From JBBQNJ01 sp038329845 (GTDB lineage: Bacteria; Planctomycetota; Phycisphaerae; Tepidisphaerales; Tepidisphaeraceae): a stretch of 32,567 nucleotides of DNA. Location of the stretch: the NCBI GenBank assembly GCA_038329845.1, contig JBBQNJ010000059.1:1-32567 (forward strand). Reading direction: 5' to 3'. Positions within the stretch are counted from its first letter, which is position 1. Each line of letters begins with the position of its first letter. Below the pieces are notes generated by a model, which was not told where the DNA came from, did no database searches, and worked only from the letters and a program-made list of their open reading frames with translations. Below, piece by piece: positions 1 to 7,037 of the stretch. Both the position numbers and the translations under genes were made by a program.

Positions 1-2
1 TG

Positions 3-716
3 AACACCAACGGGACGGCGGCGGTGCTCGAGGCGGCCCCGGCCCGGGGGGCCCGGGGGGCCGGGGGGGGGCGGGCCCCGGGGGCCCGGGGGGCCAACGT
101 TCAGCGGCTGATGTTCGCCGCCAGCAGCGCGGCGTATGGGGATTCGCAGGAACTGCCCAAGGTCGAAACGATGCCGGTGCAGCCGAAAAGCCCCTATGCG
201 GCCAACAAGGTGGCCGGGGAGGCGATGCTGCGGGCGTATGCTTCTTGTTATGACATGGACACCGCCAGCCTGCGGTATTTCAATATTTTCGGGCCGCGCC
301 AGAACGCCAACAGCGCCTACGCGGCGGTGATCGCGGCGTTCGGCAAGGCGCTGCTGGCCGGGAAACGCCCGATGATCTTCGGGGACGGTGAGCAGTCGCG
401 CGATTTCACGTTCGTGGACAACGCCGTCCACGCCAATCTGCTGGCGGCCCGGTCATCGCGCCGGATCGGCGGGGAAGTGATGAACGTCGCCTGCGGGTTG
501 CGGGTGACGGTGAACGAGCTGGCCGAGAAGATGGCGAAAATGCTGGGCCGGCCCGACCTGATCGCAGAGCATGGCCCGGATCGGGCCGGGGATGTGAAGC
601 ATTCGCTGGCCGATTTGGCGAAGATCAAGTCGATCCTCGGCTACGAGCCGGTGGTCGATCTGGATCGCGGGCTGGCGGTCACGTGCGACTGGTATCGCCA
701 GTCCGCGGGCAAGTAG
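3..716 (+). CDS. NAD-dependent sugar epimerase/dehydratase, 5' end outside window
   Basis: This is the C-terminal two thirds of an extended short-chain dehydrogenase of the UDP-glucose 4-epimerase type, which interconverts nucleotide sugars for surface glycans. The frame is open from the left edge and reads NTNGTAAVLEAA, a normal mid-Rossmann segment, so the true start lies upstream. The catalytic Ser region (SSAAYG) and the YxxxK pair (PYAANK) are present, followed by RYFNIFGPRQ and the substrate-domain segment GDGEQSRDFTFVDN. All are typical of the family. An oddity is a Gly/Ala/Arg/Pro-rich stretch of roughly 15-20 residues between LEAA and VQRLMF. It is encoded by DNA with no A or T and is absent from usual family members. 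The exact nucleotide-sugar substrate cannot be told. Glycosyltransferase and flippase genes follow on the same strand. Confidence 0.9.
   Translation, partial: NTNGTAAVLEAAPARGARGAGGGRAPGARGANVQRLMFAASSAAYGDSQELPKVETMPVQPKSPYAANKVAGEAMLRAYASCYDMDTASLRYFNIFGPRQNANSAYAAVIAAFGKALLAGKRPMIFGDGEQSRDFTFVDNAVHANLLAARSSRRIGGEVMNVACGLRVTVNELAEKMAKMLGRPDLIAEHGPDRAGDVKHSLADLAKIKSILGYEPVVDLDRGLAVTCDWYRQSAGK
32..95. repeat. 64-nt G/C-only low-complexity tract inside the epimerase gene
   Basis: All 64 bases are G or C, arranged as runs of 3-9 G broken by short C runs. The tract lies between two well-conserved blocks of the epimerase and keeps the reading frame. It may be a real expansion of the gene or a sequencing/assembly artefact near a contig edge. 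Confidence 0.85.
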
Positions 717-816
717 CGCGGTTCGATGAAATTGCCCGCCGACTCGACCTGCGGAAAATCGCACCGGTCCGGCAATCGCCCCAGCGCCGGCAATCGCCCC
801 AGCGCCCGCGACCGCC

Positions 817-934
817 GCGGCACCGGGGAACGCATCGCACCGGGGATCGCAGCGGCACCGGGGATCGCATCGCACCGGGGATCGCATCGCACCGGGGATC
901 GCATCGCGCCGGGGATCGCATCGCGCCGGGGATC
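817..934. repeat. Tandem repeat, 17-bp unit, about 6.5 copies
   Basis: The unit GCATCGCACCGGGGATC recurs head to tail at 832, 867, 884, 901 and 918, with an 18-nt variant at 849 and a degenerate partial copy before 832. The last two copies carry the same A-to-G change. The array fills most of the 350-nt gap between the epimerase (ends 716) and the GT87-like gene (starts 1067). Just upstream (770-810) is a related pair of AATCGCCCCAGCGCC units. No promoter is convincing in this gap. Confidence 0.9.
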
Positions 935-1066
935 GGCGGCGGCTCGTTGCTGGAAGTCCAGCCGGTCCGCTTGGCGACCCGCTCGGTTATACGCACGCGC
1001 CGCCCGGGGGGAGTCCGATAAGGCCGTCGCCAAGGCATCTCCAAGCGCCGAGCGGTCGAACGTCCG

Positions 1067-2482
1067 ATGCCACGGGATGTGACTGACCCTGGCCTCGAAT
1101 CCCATCGTGCCCCGCTGTCGCCGTTGATGCGTGGGTTGTGGAAGCTGGCGGTCGCCGCCGTGACGTTGGTGGCGACCGTGGCGATCGGCAACGCCTTCAT
1201 CGCCCCCGATCGCGCGGTGGCCGGCAACATGCTGGGGCATGATTTTCTGGCGTTCTACACCGCCGGCACGTTCGTCCGCGAAGGCCGAAGCGCCGATCTG
1301 TACGACCTTGAAGCGGTGAAGGCGTTTGAAGATCCTCTAATCGCCCGCGAAGGCTTGCCGGTCGAAAGTACCAGCACGTTCGCGCCGTGGTGGAACCCGC
1401 CCTTCTACGCCCTGCTGTTCGCCCCGCTCAGCCGGCTGTCGTTCAAGGCGGCCCTGGGTGTGTGGTGGGCCGCGGGAGCGATCTCGCTCATCGGGGCGAT
1501 TGTCCTGATGATCCGCTGGCTGCCCAGGCCGTTTCGGACCGACTGGCGATATGCCGGACTGGCGGCGATTCTGATTGGCGTGTCGATGCCGGCGATCCTC
1601 GCGGCCACGCATGGACAGAACACGTTCATCTCGCTGCTGATCATCTGCGCCGCGATCACCTTCTGGCGATCCCGGCGGGCCTTTTCCGCCGGCCTGATCG
1701 CCGGTCTGCTCTGTTACAAGCCGCAGCTCGCGGCGGTGATCGCGGCGGGGATGGTCCTGAGCCTGGGCCGCCGCGCCCTGCTTGGCCTGTGCATCAGCGG
1801 CGGCGGCCTGCTCGGCCTGACGCTCATCGCCATGCCCGGCGCGCTGATGGATTACCTGCATCGCCTGCCGGTCAATGTGCGGTTCATGCAGGTCCAGAAC
1901 ACGTATCTGTGGGAACGGCACGTCACGCTCAAGGGGTTCTGGCGGCTGCTGCTGCTGGGCCGTGATGCCGCCGAGGCCACGCCGGCGGTGCAGCTTTGGA
2001 CCTGGGCGACCGCCGCCCTGCTCGCCGCGGCGCTCGGAGCGTTGCTCTGGCGGCGGCGTGATGCCAACTCCGGCGGGGTTGATGATCTAATCGCCGCGAC
2101 CCTCGTGACAATGCCCCTGCTCATGCCGTTCTATTTCGATTATGATCTTCTGCTGCTGGCAGCGCCGGCGGTGCTGCTGGGCGCTAGCCGGTTGGCGCGG
2201 CCAAACCCGCCGGCATTGGATCGCGGGTTGATCGCGGCGTGGATCGCCCTGGGCGCGTGGATGCCTTTCAATCCGGCGGTCGGCGGGCATTGGCACGTGA
2301 ATGGGACGGTGATCCTGCTGGCGGTGGTGGCCGCGATGACGCTTGCCCGGGCGCTGGGGCGAGCGGCCGATCCGGCGGCGATGAGTGATCAGCCCGACGC
2401 CGATCACTCCGATCACTCCGATCACGGCGATAGCGGCGCGGCGAACGACAAGCGGCCATGGGCCGAGGGAATCGCGGCATGA
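1067..2482 (+). CDS. GT87/DUF2029-type polytopic glycosyltransferase
   Basis: A 471-residue integral membrane protein resembling DUF2029/GT87 enzymes, which transfer sugars from polyprenyl-phosphate donors on the outer face of the membrane. Family-like signatures are the acidic-aromatic block HDFLAFYTAGTF after the first membrane helix (residues ~25-45), WNPPFYALLFAPLS near residue 110, and CYKPQ in the middle. About ten hydrophobic segments follow. The C-terminal ~30 residues are hydrophilic and His/Asp-rich (HSDHSDHGD), from a short DNA repeat. The first ATG was used; no strong ribosome site is visible. The stop overlaps the next ATG (ATGA), which suggests translational coupling to the small membrane peptide. 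The acceptor is unknown; the neighbouring flippase and epimerase suggest surface glycan work. Confidence 0.8.
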   Translation: MPRDVTDPGLESHRAPLSPLMRGLWKLAVAAVTLVATVAIGNAFIAPDRAVAGNMLGHDFLAFYTAGTFVREGRSADLYDLEAVKAFEDPLIAREGLPVESTSTFAPWWNPPFYALLFAPLSRLSFKAALGVWWAAGAISLIGAIVLMIRWLPRPFRTDWRYAGLAAILIGVSMPAILAATHGQNTFISLLIICAAITFWRSRRAFSAGLIAGLLCYKPQLAAVIAAGMVLSLGRRALLGLCISGGGLLGLTLIAMPGALMDYLHRLPVNVRFMQVQNTYLWERHVTLKGFWRLLLLGRDAAEATPAVQLWTWATAALLAAALGALLWRRRDANSGGVDDLIAATLVTMPLLMPFYFDYDLLLLAAPAVLLGASRLARPNPPALDRGLIAAWIALGAWMPFNPAVGGHWHVNGTVILLAVVAAMTLARALGRAADPAAMSDQPDADHSDHSDHGDSGAANDKRPWAEGIAA

Positions 2483-2607
2483 AACTGAACTTCTGGCAAT
2501 GGCTCGGAATCCTGCTGCTGCTCGGCGGCATCGCGGTGTGGATCTACGAACATCGCGGCGTCGATAAGCCGGCGGCCCCGCCGATCACCGCCCCGGTCGT
2601 GCGCTGA
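2479..2607 (+). CDS. Small single-pass membrane peptide (42 aa)
   Basis: A 42-residue open frame starts on the ATG that overlaps the stop codon of the upstream glycosyltransferase (ATGA, 4-nt overlap). It encodes one hydrophobic helix (WLGILLLLGGIAVWIY, about residues 8-23) after a short amphipathic start, then a basic turn (EHRGVDK) and a Pro/Ala tail. The layout is typical of a small inner-membrane peptide translated by coupling. No family is recognised. Function may be linked to the GT87-like enzyme or the flippase that starts 30 nt downstream. Coding status is inferred from position and composition only. Confidence 0.5.
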   Translation: MKLNFWQWLGILLLLGGIAVWIYEHRGVDKPAAPPITAPVVR

Positions 2608-2637
2608 TCGCTTCACCGCCGCCACCCATTCCCCGTC

Positions 2638-3975
2638 ATGTCGATCGGCGACCGCCAAACGTCCCGCCACCTGCGCCGGGACATCCTCAGCGCCTACATC
2701 GTGACCGCCTCGCGCATCGGATCGTGGGTGATCCTCTCGGCGCTGATCATGCGCTGGGTCGGGCCCGAGGCGTTCGCGCTGCTGGCGCTGGTCCGCGCTA
2801 CGCTGGGTGTGCTGAACTACGCGGCGGTCGGGCTAAGCCCAGCGCTGATCCACGCCCTGGCTCAGGCGCTGTCTCGGCGGGATAATCCCTCGGCCCGGGC
2901 CGATGAATCCCTGCCGATCCTCTATGGCAGCGGCGCGGCACTGGCATGGGTCGCCGGCTCGCTCGCCGGCGCCGGCTTGCTGGGATTCCTATCCATCTTC
3001 TCATCGGCCTTGGGCGGGGTCGGCTCGGCCACCTTCACGCTGATCCTGCTGCTGGGGCTGGGCGTGGTGATCCGCCTGTTCAGCGATGCGATGGGCGCGA
3101 TCCTTCAGACCCACGGGCGAATCACCCATGACAACGCGATCCTCAGCGGCGCCGAGATCATCTGGGCCGTCGTCGCCGCCGCGGCGCTGGTCGCCTGGCG
3201 CAGTGCTGATTGGGCCACGAGCGTCGGGGGGGCGTACGTGCTGGCATCGGCGGGAATGCTGGTGGCGCGGGTGATCCTGGCGCGACAGGCCGCGCCCCGC
3301 TGGTCGCGCCCCAGCGCCGCGGTCTGCCGCCGGCTGCTGCTGTTCGGAACCCTGGTGATGCTCACCCAGTTGGCCGACTACCTCTACGCCCCGACCGATT
3401 TCCTGCTGATCCGCTTTCTGATTGATCCGCTGGCGGTGGCCGATTACGCCCCGGCGGTGCAGATCGACTCGGGGCTGCTGCTGCTGGCCGCGGCACTCGG
3501 GTCGGTGCTATTGCCGGTGAGCGCGCTGGCTCATTCGCACGGAAAGCACGAATCCCTTCGACGTTATTATGTTCGCGGAACGGTGCTGATCGCTCTGCTG
3601 CTCAGCGGGGTGAGCGTTCTCGTCTATCTGCTCGGTCCGCAAATTCTTCGCCTGTGGCTGGGTCGATGGATGCCGGTGACGGTGGGTCTGCTGCCGCTGG
3701 TGCTGGTCAACACGATCGTGGGCGGCAGCGGAATGGTGGGCCGGGCGGTGCTGATCGGGATGGGCCGGATCGGTCCGTACACCGCCAGCGTGTTGATCGC
3801 CGCGGCGATCAACGTCCTGCTGAGCCTCCTGTTCATCCGCGCCGGCTGGGGCCTAAACGGAGTGATCCTGGGAACGGTTATCGCCACGCTCGGGCGCTGC
3901 GCCGTCTGGATGCCGTGGTACGTCCTGCGAGCGCTGCGCGCTTCAACGCCGACGTCAGGTGGCCGCGGGAACTGA
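2638..3975 (+). CDS. Wzx-like polysaccharide/lipid-linked oligosaccharide flippase
   Basis: A 445-residue polytopic membrane protein with 12-14 hydrophobic segments spread evenly over its length, few charged residues, and the Rossmann-free layout of the MVF/MATE superfamily (Wzx, MurJ-like). Proteins of this type flip undecaprenyl-linked sugars across the inner membrane. The N-terminus begins with a cytoplasmic basic stretch (RQTSRHLRRD) followed by a first helix with ...GSWVILSALIMRWVGPEAF, as in Wzx proteins. It follows the glycosyltransferase and its small membrane peptide on the same strand, which fits a glycan export unit. The 3' end overlaps the convergent gene on the other strand by 21 nt. 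The cargo cannot be deduced. Confidence 0.8.
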   Translation: MSIGDRQTSRHLRRDILSAYIVTASRIGSWVILSALIMRWVGPEAFALLALVRATLGVLNYAAVGLSPALIHALAQALSRRDNPSARADESLPILYGSGAALAWVAGSLAGAGLLGFLSIFSSALGGVGSATFTLILLLGLGVVIRLFSDAMGAILQTHGRITHDNAILSGAEIIWAVVAAAALVAWRSADWATSVGGAYVLASAGMLVARVILARQAAPRWSRPSAAVCRRLLLFGTLVMLTQLADYLYAPTDFLLIRFLIDPLAVADYAPAVQIDSGLLLLAAALGSVLLPVSALAHSHGKHESLRRYYVRGTVLIALLLSGVSVLVYLLGPQILRLWLGRWMPVTVGLLPLVLVNTIVGGSGMVGRAVLIGMGRIGPYTASVLIAAAINVLLSLLFIRAGWGLNGVILGTVIATLGRCAVWMPWYVLRALRASTPTSGGRGN

Positions 3976-4305
3976 TTCGGCCCCGTCGCGCTTCCACCAA
4001 TGACTGAACGCCCCGGTGTAGAGCGTCTTTCCGCCGCGATCGACGTTGATCCACAGGAAATAGTTGTGGTAGTTCACGTCCTTTAGAAACGCCGCGGCCG
4101 GATCCAGCGAAATCCCGCGCTCACCAAAGCTGCTGATCTGATCCTTAACAACATCCCCGATCGTTTTCCCGCCGCTGGTCTTGCCATCGGCCCCCACGAC
4201 CAGTTCCTCGCGGAGATAGCGCTCGAAATCCGCCTTGCTTGGACGGGTGATCAGTGCGACCAACCCCAGCGCTGCCAGCAGCACGACAATAAGCAGAGTT
4301 TTCAT
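3955..4305 (-). CDS. Small exported or membrane-anchored protein, DUF4359-like
   Basis: 116 residues, starting at MKTLLIVVLLAALGLVAL, a single N-terminal hydrophobic helix that could be an uncleaved anchor or a signal peptide. It continues with RPSKADFERYLREEL, resembling the start of small DUF4359 proteins (membrane helix then a 'P-x-x-x-D-F/Y-x-x-Y/F-L' motif). The C-terminal half contains NYFLWINVDRGGKTLYTG and ends in a Trp-rich segment (HWWKRDG). An in-frame start 21 codons upstream is possible, but the internal ATG places the hydrophobic helix at the N-terminus and is preferred. Convergent with the flippase, with a 21-nt 3' overlap. Function unknown; family match is from memory and moderate. 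Confidence 0.65.
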   Translation of the reverse strand: MKTLLIVVLLAALGLVALITRPSKADFERYLREELVVGADGKTSGGKTIGDVVKDQISSFGERGISLDPAAAFLKDVNYHNYFLWINVDRGGKTLYTGAFSHWWKRDGAESVPAAT

Positions 4306-4448
4306 GGTGGTGGATTGTATGCCAAGCGAGCCCGACGGGGCCAGTCCCACGTTCCAAGCCGTGTCCATCGAATCCGAATGGCGGAGGGCATTGGATTACC
4401 GAGGCCCCCGCGTGGTCGACCGCACGCCCGATTTCGGGGCAAATCAAA

Positions 4449-4554
4449 ATCCCCTTACCTCGCCGAATCTTCGTCGGCGTGCAGATGCGGACGCAAGGCG
4501 TCCAACGCGGCGGGCCAATTAAGATCCCCTTACCCCGCCGAATCTTCGTCGGCG
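4449..4554. repeat. Duplicated palindromic element at the 3' end of gatC
   Basis: Two near-identical 31-nt copies (4449-4479 and 4524-4554, offset 75) share the core CGCCGAATCTTCGTCGGCG, which can fold into a 6-bp stem with a 7-nt loop. The second copy is the actual end of gatC, including its stop; the first is an orphan copy just beyond it. No T-run follows the hairpin in the gatC direction, so it is not a standard terminator. The rest of the 4306-4529 gap shows nothing gene-like. Confidence 0.8.
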
Positions 4555-4847
4555 CCAATCACCTTAGGCACGCGGAAAAACCGCCCATCGGTCGCCGGCG
4601 CGTTCTTCAGAACCTCCTCGACCGGCAACGATGGCTCGACCACATCCTCGCGCAACACGTTTCGCAGCGGCACCGCGTGGGCCATCGGCTCGACACCAGC
4701 GGTGTCCACCTCGGCCAATTTCGCCACGTATTCGAGAATCGACTCGAGCTGGGGCGTGAACTTCTCCAGTTCCCCCGGCTGCAATTCAAGCCGCGCCAGC
4801 TTGGCCACATGCCGGGCCTGCTCAGGAGAAATTGCCTCACCTGCCAT
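4530..4847 (-). CDS. gatC: Aspartyl/glutamyl-tRNA amidotransferase subunit C
   Basis: 105 residues, full length for GatC, the small subunit that wraps around and stabilises the GatA-GatB complex. That complex converts mischarged Glu-tRNAGln or Asp-tRNAAsn to the amidated forms in the cytosol. Typical GatC blocks are visible: the N-terminal helix ISPEQARHVAKLARLEL, then ILEYVAKLAEVDTAGVEPM, then LREDVVEPSLPVEEVLKNAP, and GRFFRVPKVI near the C-terminus. gatA and gatB are not adjacent in this window; upstream on the same strand lies repeat-rich DNA and then a gene of opposite orientation. The last codons (ADEDSAG) fall in a duplicated palindromic element, so the C-terminal tail may have been acquired from the repeat. 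Confidence 0.95.
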   Translation of the reverse strand: MAGEAISPEQARHVAKLARLELQPGELEKFTPQLESILEYVAKLAEVDTAGVEPMAHAVPLRNVLREDVVEPSLPVEEVLKNAPATDGRFFRVPKVIGADEDSAG

Positions 4848-4867
4848 GCGAATCTTCTACTCTCGCG

Positions 4868-4975
4868 CTTGCGACCTGGCAAGCCATCGTCGCGCTGATG
4901 CACCTGACAGATTTATCCACCACCGCCCGGGTAAAGAACTTGCGACCTGGCAAGCCATCGTCGCGCTGATGCACC
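4868..4975. repeat. 37-bp perfect direct repeat upstream of gatC
   Basis: The 37-nt sequence at 4868-4904, beginning CTTGCGACCTGG and ending CTGATGCACC, is repeated exactly at 4939-4975 (period 71). Both lie directly upstream of gatC on its promoter side. The spacer contains TTTATCCACC, one mismatch from a DnaA box. No promoter could be assigned. Confidence 0.85.
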
Positions 4976-5009
4976 CCCAATTTCCCCGGTCGTCGCGTTT
5001 CTTCAACAA

Positions 5010-5158
5010 GCCGACGAGGAAGTCGGCGTTCCCAGAGAGCCCGACGACCCCGCCATCGGTTCGCGGAACGCCGACGCCCCTGTCGGCTCTTGATTCGCAA
5101 AAGGTAGCGGCAAACTGGGGATGGGCTTGCCCCCAAAACTGGGGATGGGCTTGCCCAC
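5010..5158. repeat. Cluster of short palindromic repeats before the ArnT-like gene
   Basis: Two hairpin elements lie in opposite orientation: GCCGAC-6 nt-GTCGGC at 5010-5027 followed by GTTCC, and GGAAC followed by GCCGAC-6 nt-GTCGGC at 5070-5087. After these, a 20-nt unit ending GGGCTTGCCC (itself a small palindrome) occurs twice with period 24 (about 5115-5158). Together with the 37-bp repeats this accounts for most of the 352-nt gap 4848-5199. Confidence 0.8.
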
Positions 5159-5199
5159 GAATGGTGGGCGCGCCGGGCGCGGGCGGATAATCTCTGGCC

Positions 5200-6969
5200 A
5201 TGTTGACCGACGACGGGCTTGTTTCCGCGATGCCGCCAGCGCCGCCAGCGCCGCCAACGCCGCTGCGGCGAGGCGATTGGGTGATCCTCACGCTCGCGGG
5301 AGTGTTGCTTTTCGGATACTGCGCCTTCAGCGGCAAGCCCCTGACGATGCACGAGGCCCGCCTGCCGCAAACCGCCCGCGAAATGCTGCAAACCGGCGAG
5401 TGGCTCTTGCCCCACAGCGGCGATCGGCCTTGGCTCGAGCGTCCGCCGCTTCCCCATTGGACATTGATCGTCATCGGGCATCTCACCGGCGGACTCGACG
5501 AGGTGTGGAAAACGCGCCTGCCCGCCGCGATGGCGGGAACCGCCACCTTGCTGCTCATCGGGTGGATCGGAGCCAGGTTGCTCGGGCGCGATGTCGGAAT
5601 GCTCGCGGCGATCTCGCTGGCGACCATGTACGAGTTCTATTTTTATGCCGGACAATCCGAAGACGACATCTTTCTGGCCTTGCTGACGACCGCCTGTTTC
5701 GCCCTGTTCGTCGCTGGCACCGCCAGCGCGAATTCCGGTAAACCCGAGCGTTTTGTCGGCAATCGGTCTTGGCCGGTGTGGGGATTTTTCGTTGTCCTGG
5801 GAATCAGCAGCCTGGCGAAAGGGCCGCTGGTCGGCGCTTCTCAAGTTCTCGCCGCCACCGCGGCGTTCACTCTGCTCAGCCGTGATCGAATCCTGATCCG
5901 GCGGTACCTGTGGCTGTGGGGATGGCTGGCGATGCTGGCCCTGACGATCGCCTGGGGTTTGTACGCCTGGTGGGTCTATCCCAGTGTCTGGGATAACTGG
6001 AAGTACGACTACACCGGCCCGTTCGGCAAGCAGCCGGCCTGGTACTACCTCGCGGCCTTGATGTGGACGATAGCGCCGTGGACTCCCTTGGCGTTGGCCG
6101 GGCTGTGGATCACCCGCGACCGCGCTGTTCACCGCGGCACCAGCCCGCAGCGGTTCATCTGGTGCTGGACACTTATCCCCCTCGTGCTGATTTCGATCCC
6201 CGCCCGCAAGCACCATCACTATCTGCTGCCCTCCCTGCCCGGCTGGAGCCTTCTGGCGGGGATCGGGCTAGCGCGCCTGGGCGAATGGCTCAAATCCCGA
6301 CCAAAAACCCGCCATGGCCTGGCGTGGAATCTGGCCGTCGTCGGACTGCCGGTGATGGTCTTTCTGACCTTCGGTGCAGTCACTGGAAAAATCCCCGGCC
6401 CGGCGGTTTACCCAATCATGCTGGGGGTGGTTTTTGTGGCGTGCATCGCCGGCGTGACGCTGGGAATCGAATATCGCCGCGGCGCCTGGGCGATGGGCGC
6501 GGTCTTTGTGGGATTCTGCTGTTTCGCCGCCTGGGGACAAAGTGTCCTGGGGACGCGGGACGAACGGCGGAGCACCGACCTCGAGTTCATTACCCAGGTC
6601 GGGCGGATTGTTCCGACCGATGAGCCCTTGTTCATCGTCGCCGACGACACGCTGGATTTTTTCCGATTTCAGTTCTACTCCAGGCCGAGCGCCCGGGTCT
6701 TGCAGAACATGACGTTCCTGTTGGACGAGAAAATCACCGCCCCGCGTGTTCACGTGATCGCCCGCGCCGACGATGCGCCTTACATCGCCGATGCACTCGG
6801 CAATTTTACGGTCGAAGCCACCAGCCCCCGCACCCGAGCCGCGAAAAAGCCCGGCGATATCTGGACCCTGTACCGAATCGACTTCAAGCCCGATCTACAC
6901 CGATACCCCGCCCCCGGGATTTCCGTCCTCCAAGCCATGGGACGAGAGGACGTACGAATTAGGAATTAG
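5200..6969 (+). CDS. ArnT/PMT-family (GT39/GT83-like) membrane glycosyltransferase
   Basis: 589 residues. After a Pro-rich start and first membrane helix, the first periplasmic loop carries HEARLPQTAREMLQTGEWLLP, then GDRPWLERPPLPHW. These are the hallmark segments of polyprenyl-phosphate-sugar transferases of the ArnT/PMT fold. The usual acidic pair (D-E) in that loop reads H-E here, so one carboxylate is replaced. About 11-12 membrane helices follow, with ARKHHHYLLPSLPGWSLL (family-like K-H-x-x-Y-L-L-P) near residue 330. The C-terminal ~120 residues form a soluble domain. Expected role: transfer of a sugar from a lipid carrier to a glycolipid or protein on the outer face of the membrane. 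A later in-frame ATG at 5230 is also possible. The stop codon lies in a TTAGGAA microsatellite, so the last few residues may vary. Confidence 0.85.
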   Translation: MLTDDGLVSAMPPAPPAPPTPLRRGDWVILTLAGVLLFGYCAFSGKPLTMHEARLPQTAREMLQTGEWLLPHSGDRPWLERPPLPHWTLIVIGHLTGGLDEVWKTRLPAAMAGTATLLLIGWIGARLLGRDVGMLAAISLATMYEFYFYAGQSEDDIFLALLTTACFALFVAGTASANSGKPERFVGNRSWPVWGFFVVLGISSLAKGPLVGASQVLAATAAFTLLSRDRILIRRYLWLWGWLAMLALTIAWGLYAWWVYPSVWDNWKYDYTGPFGKQPAWYYLAALMWTIAPWTPLALAGLWITRDRAVHRGTSPQRFIWCWTLIPLVLISIPARKHHHYLLPSLPGWSLLAGIGLARLGEWLKSRPKTRHGLAWNLAVVGLPVMVFLTFGAVTGKIPGPAVYPIMLGVVFVACIAGVTLGIEYRRGAWAMGAVFVGFCCFAAWGQSVLGTRDERRSTDLEFITQVGRIVPTDEPLFIVADDTLDFFRFQFYSRPSARVLQNMTFLLDEKITAPRVHVIARADDAPYIADALGNFTVEATSPRTRAAKKPGDIWTLYRIDFKPDLHRYPAPGISVLQAMGREDVRIRN

Positions 6970-6990
6970 GAATTAGGAATTAACAATTAG
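6956..6990. repeat. AATTAGG microsatellite containing a stop codon
   Basis: An AT-rich heptamer (AATTAGG) repeats three to four times, decaying to AATTAACAATTAG. It supplies the TAG stop of the ArnT-like gene. The following 6970-7037 gap is AT-rich and otherwise featureless. Confidence 0.75.
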
Positions 6991-7037
6991 CAAATACAAT
7001 GATTATTCAGGCCTGGCTTGTGATTCGCAATTTAATT

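Noticed and set aside
4912..4920. TTATCCACC as a DnaA box
   Set aside because: It mismatches the consensus at the last base and stands alone within a direct repeat spacer.
4837..6219. A 460-residue minus-strand frame opposite the ArnT-like gene
   Set aside because: Arg/Gln/Gly-rich shadow of a coding strand with high GC at third positions; no domain.
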